A stretch of 5,630 nucleotides of DNA from Halanaerobium sp. (lineage in GTDB: Bacteria; Bacillota; Halanaerobiia; Halanaerobiales; Halanaerobiaceae), in assembly GCA_003070825.1 (NCBI GenBank), contig QBLP01000132.1, forward strand, positions 1 through 5,630. Reading direction: 5' to 3'. Under the pieces are notes generated by a model, which saw only the letters and a program-made list of their open reading frames with translations, did no database searches and was not told where the DNA came from. This document shows, one piece after another, positions 1 through 5,630 of the stretch (the stretch's first letter is position 1; every line of letters begins with the position of its first letter). A program made the position numbers and the translations under genes.

Positions 1-112
1 TGAATAAGACCCTTATATACCATGTTTTTGGGGTAAAGAAAAATCATCATCCTCTGTACTTACTGTTATTAAAAGCCTCATTTGCTTCGCAATTTACTCG
101 AATTAAGAAAAA

Positions 113-814
113 TTAGAGTTTATATTTAAATTTCAAAGAAATTTTGCGGCCACTCTTATCAGTTCGACCGGAATTTTTCGTATTTATCTGCTGGTCAAAC
201 TGCAGCTTTGTGTCCAGATCAAGATTTTCGCTAAATTTCCAGCCCCACTTTAAGGAAACTCGATTCAATCGATAGTCATCTTCCGGACTGATCTTATATT
301 CAGTCCACTGTCTTTGAAATAAAATTTCATAATCGTGTTTTTCATTTAAATCATACTGCAGTGTGTACTGCACTCGGGCCAGCTGATAGTCTTTTGTTTC
401 CGCCTCCAGATAATCCTTATCTCGCAGCAAAAGTTTAAATCGATTGCGCAGTTTCTCAGTTAAATAAAAGGTATAATTACCCTCAACTTCTAAATTCAAA
501 TTATCATAGGTCTGACTCTGTTCATAAATGCGCTGCTGCCGTTGAGCTTTCAAATAATAATATTCACCTACAGCCAGCTTCTGTTTATATCGCAGCCACT
601 GTTTGTTATACTGATAATAATCAACAATGTTATCTTCATTTTCTTCCAGGTCTCCCGGATCAGTATAAAGCCGATCTCCACTCTCAAAACTGCCACTAAT
701 TTCCGGCCTATAGTCTTTAGCTGCCACCGGGGCTGCATAAAAACCAGTTAAAATCAAAGCAGAGAAAATTAAAAGAATAGAAACTATCAGAAAAGTTATT
801 GTGTTCTTTTTCAC
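113..814 (-). CDS. Small putative outer-membrane beta-barrel protein, exported, family not recognised
   Basis: An exported protein of 233 residues. I do not recognise a family. It begins with a signal peptide (MKKN, a hydrophobic run to about residue 26, then an AAPVAA cleavage region near residue 32). The mature part is rich in Tyr, Gln, Lys and Arg and made of alternating polar/hydrophobic stretches such as NYTFYL, RVQYTLQY and RVSLKWGW, ending in KISLKFKYKL. That pattern suits amphipathic strands of an outer-membrane barrel with a strand-forming C-terminus. It has no cysteine and its charge is close to neutral. The GTG start at 814 is preferred because AAGGGTGA lies 5 bases upstream. A GTG at 823 (three residues longer) is open too but lies inside that ribosome site. 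It follows lptD on the same strand but beyond a strong terminator, so it probably has its own promoter. A periplasmic beta-rich protein is the alternative. Confidence 0.72.
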   Translation of the reverse strand: MKKNTITFLIVSILLIFSALILTGFYAAPVAAKDYRPEISGSFESGDRLYTDPGDLEENEDNIVDYYQYNKQWLRYKQKLAVGEYYYLKAQRQQRIYEQSQTYDNLNLEVEGNYTFYLTEKLRNRFKLLLRDKDYLEAETKDYQLARVQYTLQYDLNEKHDYEILFQRQWTEYKISPEDDYRLNRVSLKWGWKFSENLDLDTKLQFDQQINTKNSGRTDKSGRKISLKFKYKL

Positions 815-819
815 AAAAA

Positions 820-827
820 TCACCCTT
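820..827 (-). promoter_or_regulatory. Ribosome binding site that decides the start of the small barrel gene
   Basis: AAGGGTGA on the minus strand, 5 bases before the GTG at 814. It overlaps the alternative GTG at 823, which therefore cannot use it, so the shorter protein beginning MKKN is favoured. Confidence 0.55.
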
Positions 828-844
828 TTTCTTTATTTTTCACG

Positions 845-875
845 ATTAAAAGGAAAATTCCTGCAATTTTGTGAA
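845..875 (-). promoter_or_regulatory. Weak candidate promoter for the small barrel gene
   Basis: On the minus strand, TTCACA (875-870) is followed after 19 bases by TTTAAT (850-845). Each box differs from consensus at one position, but the spacer is two bases longer than ideal and the region is very AT-rich. It lies just downstream of the lptD terminator, where a promoter for the next gene would be expected. Confidence 0.3.
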
Positions 876-915
876 AAAATATTCAAAACCCTGTCCTTTA
901 ATCAGACAGGGTTTT
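874..915 (-). terminator. Rho-independent terminator after lptD
   Basis: A perfect 11-base inverted repeat, AAAACCCTGTC (885-895) and GACAGGGTTTT (905-915), with a 9-base loop. Read on the minus strand it begins 17 bases after the lptD stop codon. The stem ends in TTTT, and a further run of six T follows at 879-874. It should end lptD transcription and separate it from the small barrel gene. The repeat is symmetric, so it could also stop plus-strand transcripts. Confidence 0.88.
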
Positions 916-932
916 AATAAATTAGATTAGAT

Positions 933-2708
933 TTAAATAGAAAGACCAAAATTAATACTTTTATCAACAAATTCATAGCCAATAAAAAAATCAAAACAGT
1001 CTTCTTTTTTTCTAAGTCGAAGATTTATTTCGTCCCATTCTTCGCTAGATAAATCAAAACTGCCATCAGTCTCAAGTGCCCAGGCTGAATCTGGATAATC
1101 ACCTCTGATATCTAGAGAAATTGAAGGTTTAAGCAATCTTTCCTCTTCTTCCCGATCATCGACTAATGGGGTACTGCCCATCACTCTATCCTGCCGATAA
1201 AAAAGGGCAGATTTAAAAAGTAACTTTTTATTTAATTGATTTCGATAGCGAAGACCGGTATTTAAAACCGAAAAGTGATAATTCTGATCATAGCCGCTCT
1301 GATAATGATCAAGTCGATAATTATGAGTTAAGTGGTAGGAGAAACCAGCTGGAAGCTGCCAGCTATTGTTGTAGTTTAAATTTAATCTGGATTTATTTAA
1401 CTCTACTCCTCCATTTTCGACCCGTCCTGTCCCCAGGGAAGTTTTAAAAGAATAAAAAGCAGGAAATGAAAGTTCAAGATAAGGATAGTAATTGTAGTCT
1501 TCTCCTGCCACATATTTAAGATTCCAGTTAACAGCTGTCTGGTTATGGCTTAAACTGTAATTTTCTTTAATCAGTTCTTCGCTATTATATTCTCTTCTCA
1601 AAGATGCATTGACCCCTGTCCCAAAGCGATAGTCAGCTGTATAAACTGTTTCAATTATTTCTTTCTGTTCCGGATCGTATTTCTTAAAAAGACCAGTTTT
1701 CAAACCACTTTCAAATTGGTAATTTGCCTCAACAAAATATCGATTGACCGGCTCTGCAGGCAGTAAATCCCGCAAAAGTCCTGCTTCCAAACTTAAATTG
1801 CCAGGAGTATAAAGCAGTGAACTTCTAAATTCTTTTTCTTCTTCGTCTAAAACCTCATCCTCAAAATCATAATCATAAAGATAATAATAACGATTTTTAA
1901 AACTTAAATTCTCAGTAAATCGCTGGATATTAAGATATTCTCTGCGTTCATCTCTTTCCTCTCCGGACCCTTCCCGCCAGTAATAAATTCGGCCGCTGTT
2001 AGAATCTCCAATCTGGTAGGGATAGGACAACTCAACTGTAACTCCTTTTTCAGCATCATAGCCGAATCTGGGCAGGGGAAAGGTGTTTCTAAGTTCTTCT
2101 CCCTCTTTTCCGTCAGGATCATAGGTAACAGAATAATATGGAAAGTAAAAAACAGGTATATTGGCTATGTAAGGAACTATATGATGAATAGTAATCGTAT
2201 TATCAGGATTAATTCTGACCTCTTTAGCCTTAAAATGATAGTGCGGTTCCGGACGACTGCAGGGAGTAAATGCTGCTGACTGCATGACACCTTCTACTGG
2301 TGAAGCCGAAAGTATATTTAGCTTCGAACCAGAAAAATATATCTGGCCAACACTTCCTTTCGCACCGTAAAGACTTCCCGTTTCCAGTTGATAATTATAC
2401 TCCAGGCTGTCACCCCGCAGATCATCTTTATCAGATTCAATTAAAACATTTTTATAAGCTTTTAACTTTTTATTTTCGGTATCAAGTTCAAATTTATCTG
2501 CTCTAACAGTAAAATCAGCTGATTTGAAAACAGGTGAACCTTCAAAAACTACCAGACCTGTTTGCTCAATAAAAGTAATTTCTTCTCCTTGAACAACATA
2601 ATCTGCTGCAGATACTGAAAACGAAAGTAAAAAAAGAAAGGCAAAAACAAGCAGCAAAAATCCTCCAATTTGATTTAACTGACAATGTCTATAATTATTT
2701 TTCTGCAA
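933..2708 (-). CDS. lptD: LptD/OstA-family LPS-assembly outer-membrane protein
   Basis: This 591-residue protein belongs to the LptD (OstA/Imp) family, the outer-membrane translocon that inserts lipopolysaccharide into the outer leaflet. Residues 1-34 are a signal peptide (cleavage near SVSA/ADY). Residues 36-140 form the LptA-like periplasmic jellyroll. Next comes the family signature: AFTPC at 146-150, PHYHFKAKEV, and IPVFYFPYY at 184-192, which I can align with E. coli SFTSC and VPIFYSPY. From about 205 to the end are barrel strands, with acidic loops near 282-293 and 517-524. The C-terminal pair CFDFFIGYEF and INFGLSI matches the E. coli closing strands after its Cys-Cys pair. The mature protein has only two cysteines, C150 and C571. 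It is shorter than E. coli LptD (784 residues), mostly in the barrel. The TTG start is supported by AAGGAG 8 bases upstream; later starts would lose the signal peptide. No lptE or other lpt gene is in the window. Confidence 0.88.
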   Translation of the reverse strand: MQKNNYRHCQLNQIGGFLLLVFAFLFLLSFSVSAADYVVQGEEITFIEQTGLVVFEGSPVFKSADFTVRADKFELDTENKKLKAYKNVLIESDKDDLRGDSLEYNYQLETGSLYGAKGSVGQIYFSGSKLNILSASPVEGVMQSAAFTPCSRPEPHYHFKAKEVRINPDNTITIHHIVPYIANIPVFYFPYYSVTYDPDGKEGEELRNTFPLPRFGYDAEKGVTVELSYPYQIGDSNSGRIYYWREGSGEERDERREYLNIQRFTENLSFKNRYYYLYDYDFEDEVLDEEEKEFRSSLLYTPGNLSLEAGLLRDLLPAEPVNRYFVEANYQFESGLKTGLFKKYDPEQKEIIETVYTADYRFGTGVNASLRREYNSEELIKENYSLSHNQTAVNWNLKYVAGEDYNYYPYLELSFPAFYSFKTSLGTGRVENGGVELNKSRLNLNYNNSWQLPAGFSYHLTHNYRLDHYQSGYDQNYHFSVLNTGLRYRNQLNKKLLFKSALFYRQDRVMGSTPLVDDREEEERLLKPSISLDIRGDYPDSAWALETDGSFDLSSEEWDEINLRLRKKEDCFDFFIGYEFVDKSINFGLSI

Positions 2709-2716
2709 GATTCTAA

Positions 2717-2722
2717 CTCCTT
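2717..2722 (-). promoter_or_regulatory. Ribosome binding site supporting the TTG start of lptD
   Basis: AAGGAG on the minus strand, 8 bases before TTG at 2708-2706. Its strength and spacing support an unusual TTG start for lptD. Confidence 0.75.
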
Positions 2723-2757
2723 TTCAAATCAGTTTTCTGCTCATCTAAAATAATATG

Positions 2758-2782
2758 AAAAAACCCGCCTTTCTGGCAGGTT
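2758..2782 (-). terminator. Hairpin terminator or attenuator between the repeat-protein gene and lptD
   Basis: On the minus strand AACCTGCC (2782-2775) pairs with GGCGGGTT (2769-2762) around a 5-base loop, giving an 8-bp stem with one U-G wobble. The stem runs into a T tract at 2763-2758. It begins four bases after the upstream stop codon. Only 49 bases then separate it from the lptD start, and I see no convincing promoter there, so it may be leaky and let some transcripts through to lptD. Confidence 0.75.
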
Positions 2783-2786
2783 AGAT

Positions 2787-3719
2787 CTATTTTAAAACTA
2801 TACCCCTAATTTCTTTTTCTTCAATCAGCTGGATATATAACTCTGAACCAGCAGGAATTGTCTCATCTTCACCTTCAACAAAATAACCAACAACTACTCC
2901 CGGCAAACCAAGAAGGGCCGTTCCCAGCACACTGGCACCAATAGCCAGTTTCTGTGATTCGTTCTCTTCCCGGGCCTCATCTTCAATTGCAACATCCAGT
3001 GAACTACCATCAATAGCAGTCAGTTGAGGAAAACCAATTTTAATGTCTCCATCCTGCCCCATTTTCCCGGCTTCTTTAATTTCTGTAACTTCCAGCTCTC
3101 CTGTAGTACCTGCAGGTATGATTAAAACATCCCCAATTTTAATATCTTCTACCACCTGATAGGGAACCTTCTTACCCCGGCTGGCAGTTTTAGAATCAAT
3201 TTCTTCCAGCAATTCGATCCTGATTAGCTGATTCTCTCTACTTTTTACAAGCTGAATTGGCATTTCCCGCCCGCTGATTGTTAGCTGATAAAGCTTCTTA
3301 ATCCTTTCTTTAAGTGGACCCTCAGTAACTTGACCACTTACCATCTTCTCTAAATTATTGATCCGTTCAAGCAGGTTAGATCTCCCGATTTCTCCACTTA
3401 TTGCCCACTCAACTGTATTAAAGAGAAAAACAAGAGAAGGAGACTTTTCTGTTGTTTCAAAAAGATCAGAAATTATTTTTTCTGTTCTTTCGACAATGGA
3501 TCCCGACTGCCTTTTTTGATATAAACTCTGTTCAACATCACTAACCCGTTCTAAAATCGGCTTATCCGATACGGAACCATATAAAAGCCTTTCCGCATCT
3601 GCCAGACCATCGAGTGGAATAATCCCCGCAGCCTGCAGCTGGGAATAAGGCAAAATAGGTGTCATAATAATTGAAAATACTAAAATCAGTACTGTAATTT
3701 TTTTTATATTTATTGACAA
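2787..3719 (-). CDS. Exported repeat protein with C-terminal beta-rich domain, function unknown
   Basis: An exported protein of 310 residues that I cannot assign to a named family. Residues 1-30 are a signal peptide (cleavage near SQLQA/AG). Residues 36-155 hold four or five degenerate repeats of about 20-22 residues, of the form LE-x3-(L/V)-(Y/S)-G-x5-(P/N)-(L/I)-x-ERI. The clearest copies are at 40-59, 102-120 and 122-140. These should form short amphipathic helices. Residues 180-245 look beta-rich, with VPYQVVEDI, LIIPAGTTGELEV and an AIDGSSLDV segment. A Gly-rich hydrophobic stretch (258-281) follows, then IPAGSELYIQL. This last part resembles the IPAGT...G.L.I.F...DG layout of several envelope proteins, but I can name no domain. 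There is no cysteine. The gene begins 15 bases after the acidic barrel gene, so they are co-transcribed. TTG is chosen because AAGGATGGTG precedes it by 7 bases and the next Met (residue 19) would cut the signal peptide. Confidence 0.8.
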   Translation of the reverse strand: MSINIKKITVLILVFSIIMTPILPYSQLQAAGIIPLDGLADAERLLYGSVSDKPILERVSDVEQSLYQKRQSGSIVERTEKIISDLFETTEKSPSLVFLFNTVEWAISGEIGRSNLLERINNLEKMVSGQVTEGPLKERIKKLYQLTISGREMPIQLVKSRENQLIRIELLEEIDSKTASRGKKVPYQVVEDIKIGDVLIIPAGTTGELEVTEIKEAGKMGQDGDIKIGFPQLTAIDGSSLDVAIEDEAREENESQKLAIGASVLGTALLGLPGVVVGYFVEGEDETIPAGSELYIQLIEEKEIRGIVLK

Positions 3720-3726
3720 AATACTG

Positions 3727-3736
3727 CACCATCCTT
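3727..3736 (-). promoter_or_regulatory. Ribosome binding site deciding the TTG start of the repeat protein
   Basis: AAGGATGGTG on the minus strand, 7 bases before TTG at 3719-3717; it is AAGGAGGTG with one extra base. It overlaps the stop codon of the upstream gene, which suggests translational coupling. An ATG at 3732-3730 lies within the site but is in another frame. Confidence 0.65.
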
Positions 3737-4727
3737 AAAAGTTTATTTCGAAAGAAGCACTAATATTTCTTTCGCTATCATCCTTATTTTCATCATTTTC
3801 GATTAATTCATAACCAAGATTCAAACCATAATTTTCATCAAAAGTTACTCCCAGACCTAGATCCCAGGCTGTCTGAGATTTTAAAGTTGACTCCAGGTCC
3901 TCTGGGTTCAGCAATTTATAGGAAGCACTAAAAGTTGCCAGATTATTAAAATCGAGCTCAACACCAGTTATTCTCTGAGTCAGTTCGTCATTTAAATCAA
4001 TCTGATAGCTGGCTCTAATTGTTCCCATTGGATCATTATACTGCAATCCAAAGACTGTAGTATCAGCATTTAAGTCATAATCATCATTAAATGTATTTAA
4101 ATCATTATTTTCTATAAAATCAGCAGAAACTGTAAGCCGATCACTGGTTTGATAGGCAAGTCCCAGACTGCGCCGACTTTCATTTTCTTCTCTAAAAACT
4201 CTCTCAGAACTGGCAGGTGTTAATAGGTTTTCCTCACTGTTAATAGTAAGATTCGGATTAGCTTCCGAATCAACTGTGGAAGAATTTACACTCTGCACCT
4301 CCCACCATTCTCGGTTAGCAAGACTGTAACCTGCTCTAATCAATGCTCGCGAATTAATGGCATATTCAAGCTGCAGCTGGGTTTCACTAATGACTTCATC
4401 ATCAATAATCTGCTGGCTATAATCCGTATTAAAATTAAGATCAGATAAAAGCTGCAAACCTGTATTCTGCTGGCTTCCATTACCAGTAAGATTAAAGCTG
4501 CTGTTATCTATTTCAATATCTTCGATGTTAGTTGTGCTTTCAAACTGAGAAGCAATACCAAGCAGTTCTTCCCTGGCAGAATCGGAAAACGACTTTTCCT
4601 GAGACAGGTCCAGACTTTTAAGATTTTCTGTTTCAGGATCAGTATTGGTCTGATCTGCTTCCTGAGCCGAAATATTTAAAGTAAAAATTAACAAAATAAT
4701 GGCAGTAAATATCAATAATCTCTTCAT
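3735..4727 (-). CDS. Acidic putative 12-strand outer-membrane beta-barrel protein
   Basis: An exported protein of 330 residues, probably an outer-membrane barrel. I do not recognise a named family. The signal peptide ends near NISA/QEA (residue 21). Residues 22-90 are polar and rich in Ser, Asn, Asp and Glu, perhaps a periplasmic extension. From about 91 on I count roughly 12 amphipathic strands in hairpins: 91-101, 115-124, 127-137, 185-194, 197-206, 222-231, 235-245, 251-261, 263-273, 287-297, 300-310 and 320-330. The last is NISASFEINF, ending in the terminal Phe typical of BAM substrates. Residues 140-184 form one long loop. The mature chain is strongly acidic: by hand count about 60 Asp/Glu against 17 Lys/Arg, and no cysteine. 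The ATG start has AAAGGAGG 9 bases upstream. It leads the leftward operon behind an extended -10 promoter. A porin-like role is possible but unproven. Confidence 0.8.
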   Translation of the reverse strand: MKRLLIFTAIILLIFTLNISAQEADQTNTDPETENLKSLDLSQEKSFSDSAREELLGIASQFESTTNIEDIEIDNSSFNLTGNGSQQNTGLQLLSDLNFNTDYSQQIIDDEVISETQLQLEYAINSRALIRAGYSLANREWWEVQSVNSSTVDSEANPNLTINSEENLLTPASSERVFREENESRRSLGLAYQTSDRLTVSADFIENNDLNTFNDDYDLNADTTVFGLQYNDPMGTIRASYQIDLNDELTQRITGVELDFNNLATFSASYKLLNPEDLESTLKSQTAWDLGLGVTFDENYGLNLGYELIENDENKDDSERNISASFEINF

Positions 4728-4736
4728 CTTTCCCTG

Positions 4737-4744
4737 CCTCCTTT
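4737..4744 (-). promoter_or_regulatory. Strong ribosome binding site of the acidic barrel gene
   Basis: AAAGGAGG on the minus strand, 9 bases before the ATG at 4727. It is the strongest site among the leftward genes. Confidence 0.7.
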
Positions 4745-4747
4745 CTT

Positions 4748-4772
4748 TTATAATTACACACTTTAATTATAA
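4748..4772. promoter_or_regulatory. Dyad symmetry at the leftward start site, possible operator
   Basis: A perfect 9-base inverted repeat, TTATAATTA (4748-4756) and TAATTATAA (4764-4772), with a 7-base spacer. It covers the leftward -10 box and is centred near the expected transcription start (about 4759-4761), a usual place for a repressor site. The arms are pure A/T, so chance is a real alternative. Confidence 0.35.
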
Positions 4773-4794
4773 CAGATCTGGCCTGAATAATCCA
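4766..4794 (-). promoter_or_regulatory. Sigma-A type promoter with extended -10 for the leftward operon
   Basis: On the minus strand a consensus TATAAT (4771-4766) is preceded by TGT, giving the extended -10 TGnTATAAT. The -35 position (4794-4789, TGGATT, 17-base spacer) is weak, as is common with extended -10 promoters. Transcription would start near 4759-4761, leaving a leader of about 32 bases before the acidic barrel gene. Confidence 0.7.
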
Positions 4795-4797
4795 GAT
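4776..4797. promoter_or_regulatory. Second dyad, ATCTGG-N10-CCAGAT, between the divergent promoters
   Basis: A perfect 6-base inverted repeat, ATCTGG (4776-4781) and CCAGAT (4792-4797), over the -35/spacer region of the leftward promoter. It is more GC-rich than its surroundings. The position would suit a transcription factor site, but six bases with a 10-base gap is weak evidence. Confidence 0.25.
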
Positions 4798-4829
4798 AAG
4801 AAAACCTTTTATTTTCCAATTTATTATAT

Positions 4830-4858
4830 TTGTCTATTTCGATATAGTATTATATAAT
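4830..4858 (+). promoter_or_regulatory. Sigma-A type promoter for ccdA
   Basis: TTGTCT (4830-4835), a 17-base spacer and a consensus TATAAT (4853-4858). Transcription would start near 4865, about 26 bases before the ccdA start codon. The GAGGTGG ribosome site at 4880-4886 completes the leader. Confidence 0.72.
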
Positions 4859-4890
4859 CTAATTAATAAAAATATATTTGAGGTGGTCAT

Positions 4891-5583
4891 ATGTCAGCAG
4901 ATATAGGTTTGATTGCAGCTCTTTCGGCAGGACTTTTATCTTTCTTTTCTCCCTGTATTTTACCATTAATACCGACCTACCTGTCTTATCTAGTCGGTGA
5001 TTACGCAAAAGCGAAAGAAAAAAATAAGAATATTTCAATTGTAATCTCTTCTCTCAGTTTTATTGCTGGTTTTACTATTATATTTATTTTGCTGGGCTTA
5101 TCAGCCACATTTTTAGGTAAATTTTTAATTAGAAACCAGAATATCCTGACAAACATTGGCGGCATTATTATTATTATTTTTGGTCTTCATTTAACAGGAA
5201 TTCTTGAAATAAGCTATTTCTATCGAGAAAAGAAATTTGAGTTACCGGATTATCTGCAGGGAAATTTGCGTTCCTTTGTAATGGGATTAATCCTGGCTCT
5301 CGGTTGGACCCCCTGTATTGGACCTATTTTAAGTTCAATTCTGATTGCTGCCAGTACAAGGTCTAATATCATGGAAGGTGGCTTGTTACTTTTATTTTAT
5401 TCAATTGGTTTATCAGTCCCATTTTTCTTATCAGCAATTTTTATGGATTATCTCTTGCCAAAGTTAAAGGCTTTTAATAAGTATCTGCCATTAGTAAACA
5501 GAATAACAGGAATATTACTAATTATTTTTGGATTTTTAATGATCAGTGGTTATCTGGAAGTTTTAAATAGAATGCTGCTTTAA
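4891..5583 (+). CDS. ccdA: CcdA-family membrane thiol-disulfide electron carrier
   Basis: This 230-residue integral membrane protein belongs to the CcdA/DsbD transmembrane family. It passes electrons from cytoplasmic thioredoxin across the inner membrane to extracytoplasmic thioredoxin-like proteins, classically for cytochrome c maturation. I see about six hydrophobic segments (near 5-30, 48-76, 84-104, 128-155, 162-186 and 203-221). The two redox cysteines are in the family motifs: C22 in FFSPCILPLIPTYLSYLVG (segment 1) and C142 in GWTPCIGPIL (segment 4). There are no other cysteines. The length is that of the short CcdA form without the DsbD end domains. The ATG start has GAGGTGG 4 bases upstream and a good promoter before that. 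It diverges from the outer-membrane gene group. No thioredoxin-like partner or cytochrome gene appears in the 47 bases that remain after it, so its client is not shown here. Confidence 0.92.
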   Translation: MSADIGLIAALSAGLLSFFSPCILPLIPTYLSYLVGDYAKAKEKNKNISIVISSLSFIAGFTIIFILLGLSATFLGKFLIRNQNILTNIGGIIIIIFGLHLTGILEISYFYREKKFELPDYLQGNLRSFVMGLILALGWTPCIGPILSSILIAASTRSNIMEGGLLLLFYSIGLSVPFFLSAIFMDYLLPKLKAFNKYLPLVNRITGILLIIFGFLMISGYLEVLNRMLL

Positions 5584-5630
5584 ATTTCAAAAGATACCTT
5601 ATAACAAAAACTTTTAAGAACATTATCTTG

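Noticed and set aside
1..50. Minus-strand ATG-ATG at 50-45 after AGAGG, open to the left edge (MMIFLYPKNM...)
   Set aside because: Only about 16 codons are visible, the AGAGG is too close to the ATGs for a good ribosome site, and it conflicts with the plus-strand frame; undecidable from this window.
77..99. Mirror repeat CTCATTT...TTTACTC around a small TTGC-TTC-GCAA hairpin, downstream of the small barrel gene
   Set aside because: A mirror repeat does not base-pair with itself, and the 4-bp hairpin lacks a following T tract, so it is not a supported terminator.
3..116. Plus-strand open frame entering from the left edge, about 37 codons, ending TAG at 114-116
   Set aside because: Possible 3' end of a convergent gene, but short, with no recognisable motif and overlapping the stop of the minus-strand gene; this much open frame can arise by chance.
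542..751. Plus-strand open frame inside the small barrel gene
   Set aside because: Antisense to a gene with clear protein features; no ribosome site and no recognisable product.
1904..2122. Alternative minus-strand frame inside lptD
   Set aside because: Overlaps the conserved LptD frame; a shadow frame with no domain or signal.
2300..2506. Plus-strand open frame inside lptD
   Set aside because: Antisense to the conserved N-terminal LptD domain; no supporting signals.
5588..5630. AAGATA...TATCTT inverted repeat after ccdA as a terminator
   Set aside because: Six A/T-rich pairs with a loop of about 27 bases and no T tract inside the window; too weak to call.

Overview
The window looks like chromosomal DNA from a low-GC, probably halophilic diderm Firmicute. 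Halanaerobiales or a close relative is my best guess. The reasons are low-GC DNA, Shine-Dalgarno sites of the AAGGAGGTG type, sigma-A type promoters, a clear LptD-family protein (which needs an outer membrane), further signal-peptide proteins with beta-barrel-like strand patterns, and one very acidic surface protein. The taxonomic call is inference from composition and gene content; no marker gene is present.

Layout. Four genes lie on the minus strand and are read from about 4727 down to 113. They are an acidic putative 12-strand outer-membrane barrel protein (3735-4727), an exported repeat protein (2787-3719), an LptD/OstA-family lipopolysaccharide-assembly protein (933-2708), and a second small putative barrel protein (113-814). 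The first two are 15 bases apart and form an operon. A hairpin terminator follows the second (2758-2782) and a stronger one follows lptD (885-915). One gene, ccdA (4891-5583), diverges on the plus strand. The 163-base gap between the divergent genes holds a good sigma-A promoter for each direction and two short dyad symmetries over the leftward promoter. No gap exceeds 300 bases.

How the genes may work together. The leftward genes all encode exported, probably outer-membrane or periplasmic, proteins. LptD would insert LPS into the outer leaflet. The mature LptD has exactly two cysteines, and they sit where E. coli LptD has C173 and the C724/C725 pair, the partners of its N-domain-to-barrel disulfides. 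The other three exported proteins have no cysteine at all. CcdA is the membrane electron conduit that carries reducing equivalents outward to thioredoxin-like proteins. A link between the two genes through LptD disulfide handling is possible but is only inference. I see no mobile element, CRISPR array, tRNA or rRNA, and no clearly new multi-gene system. The least explained items are the repeat protein and the two orphan barrel proteins.
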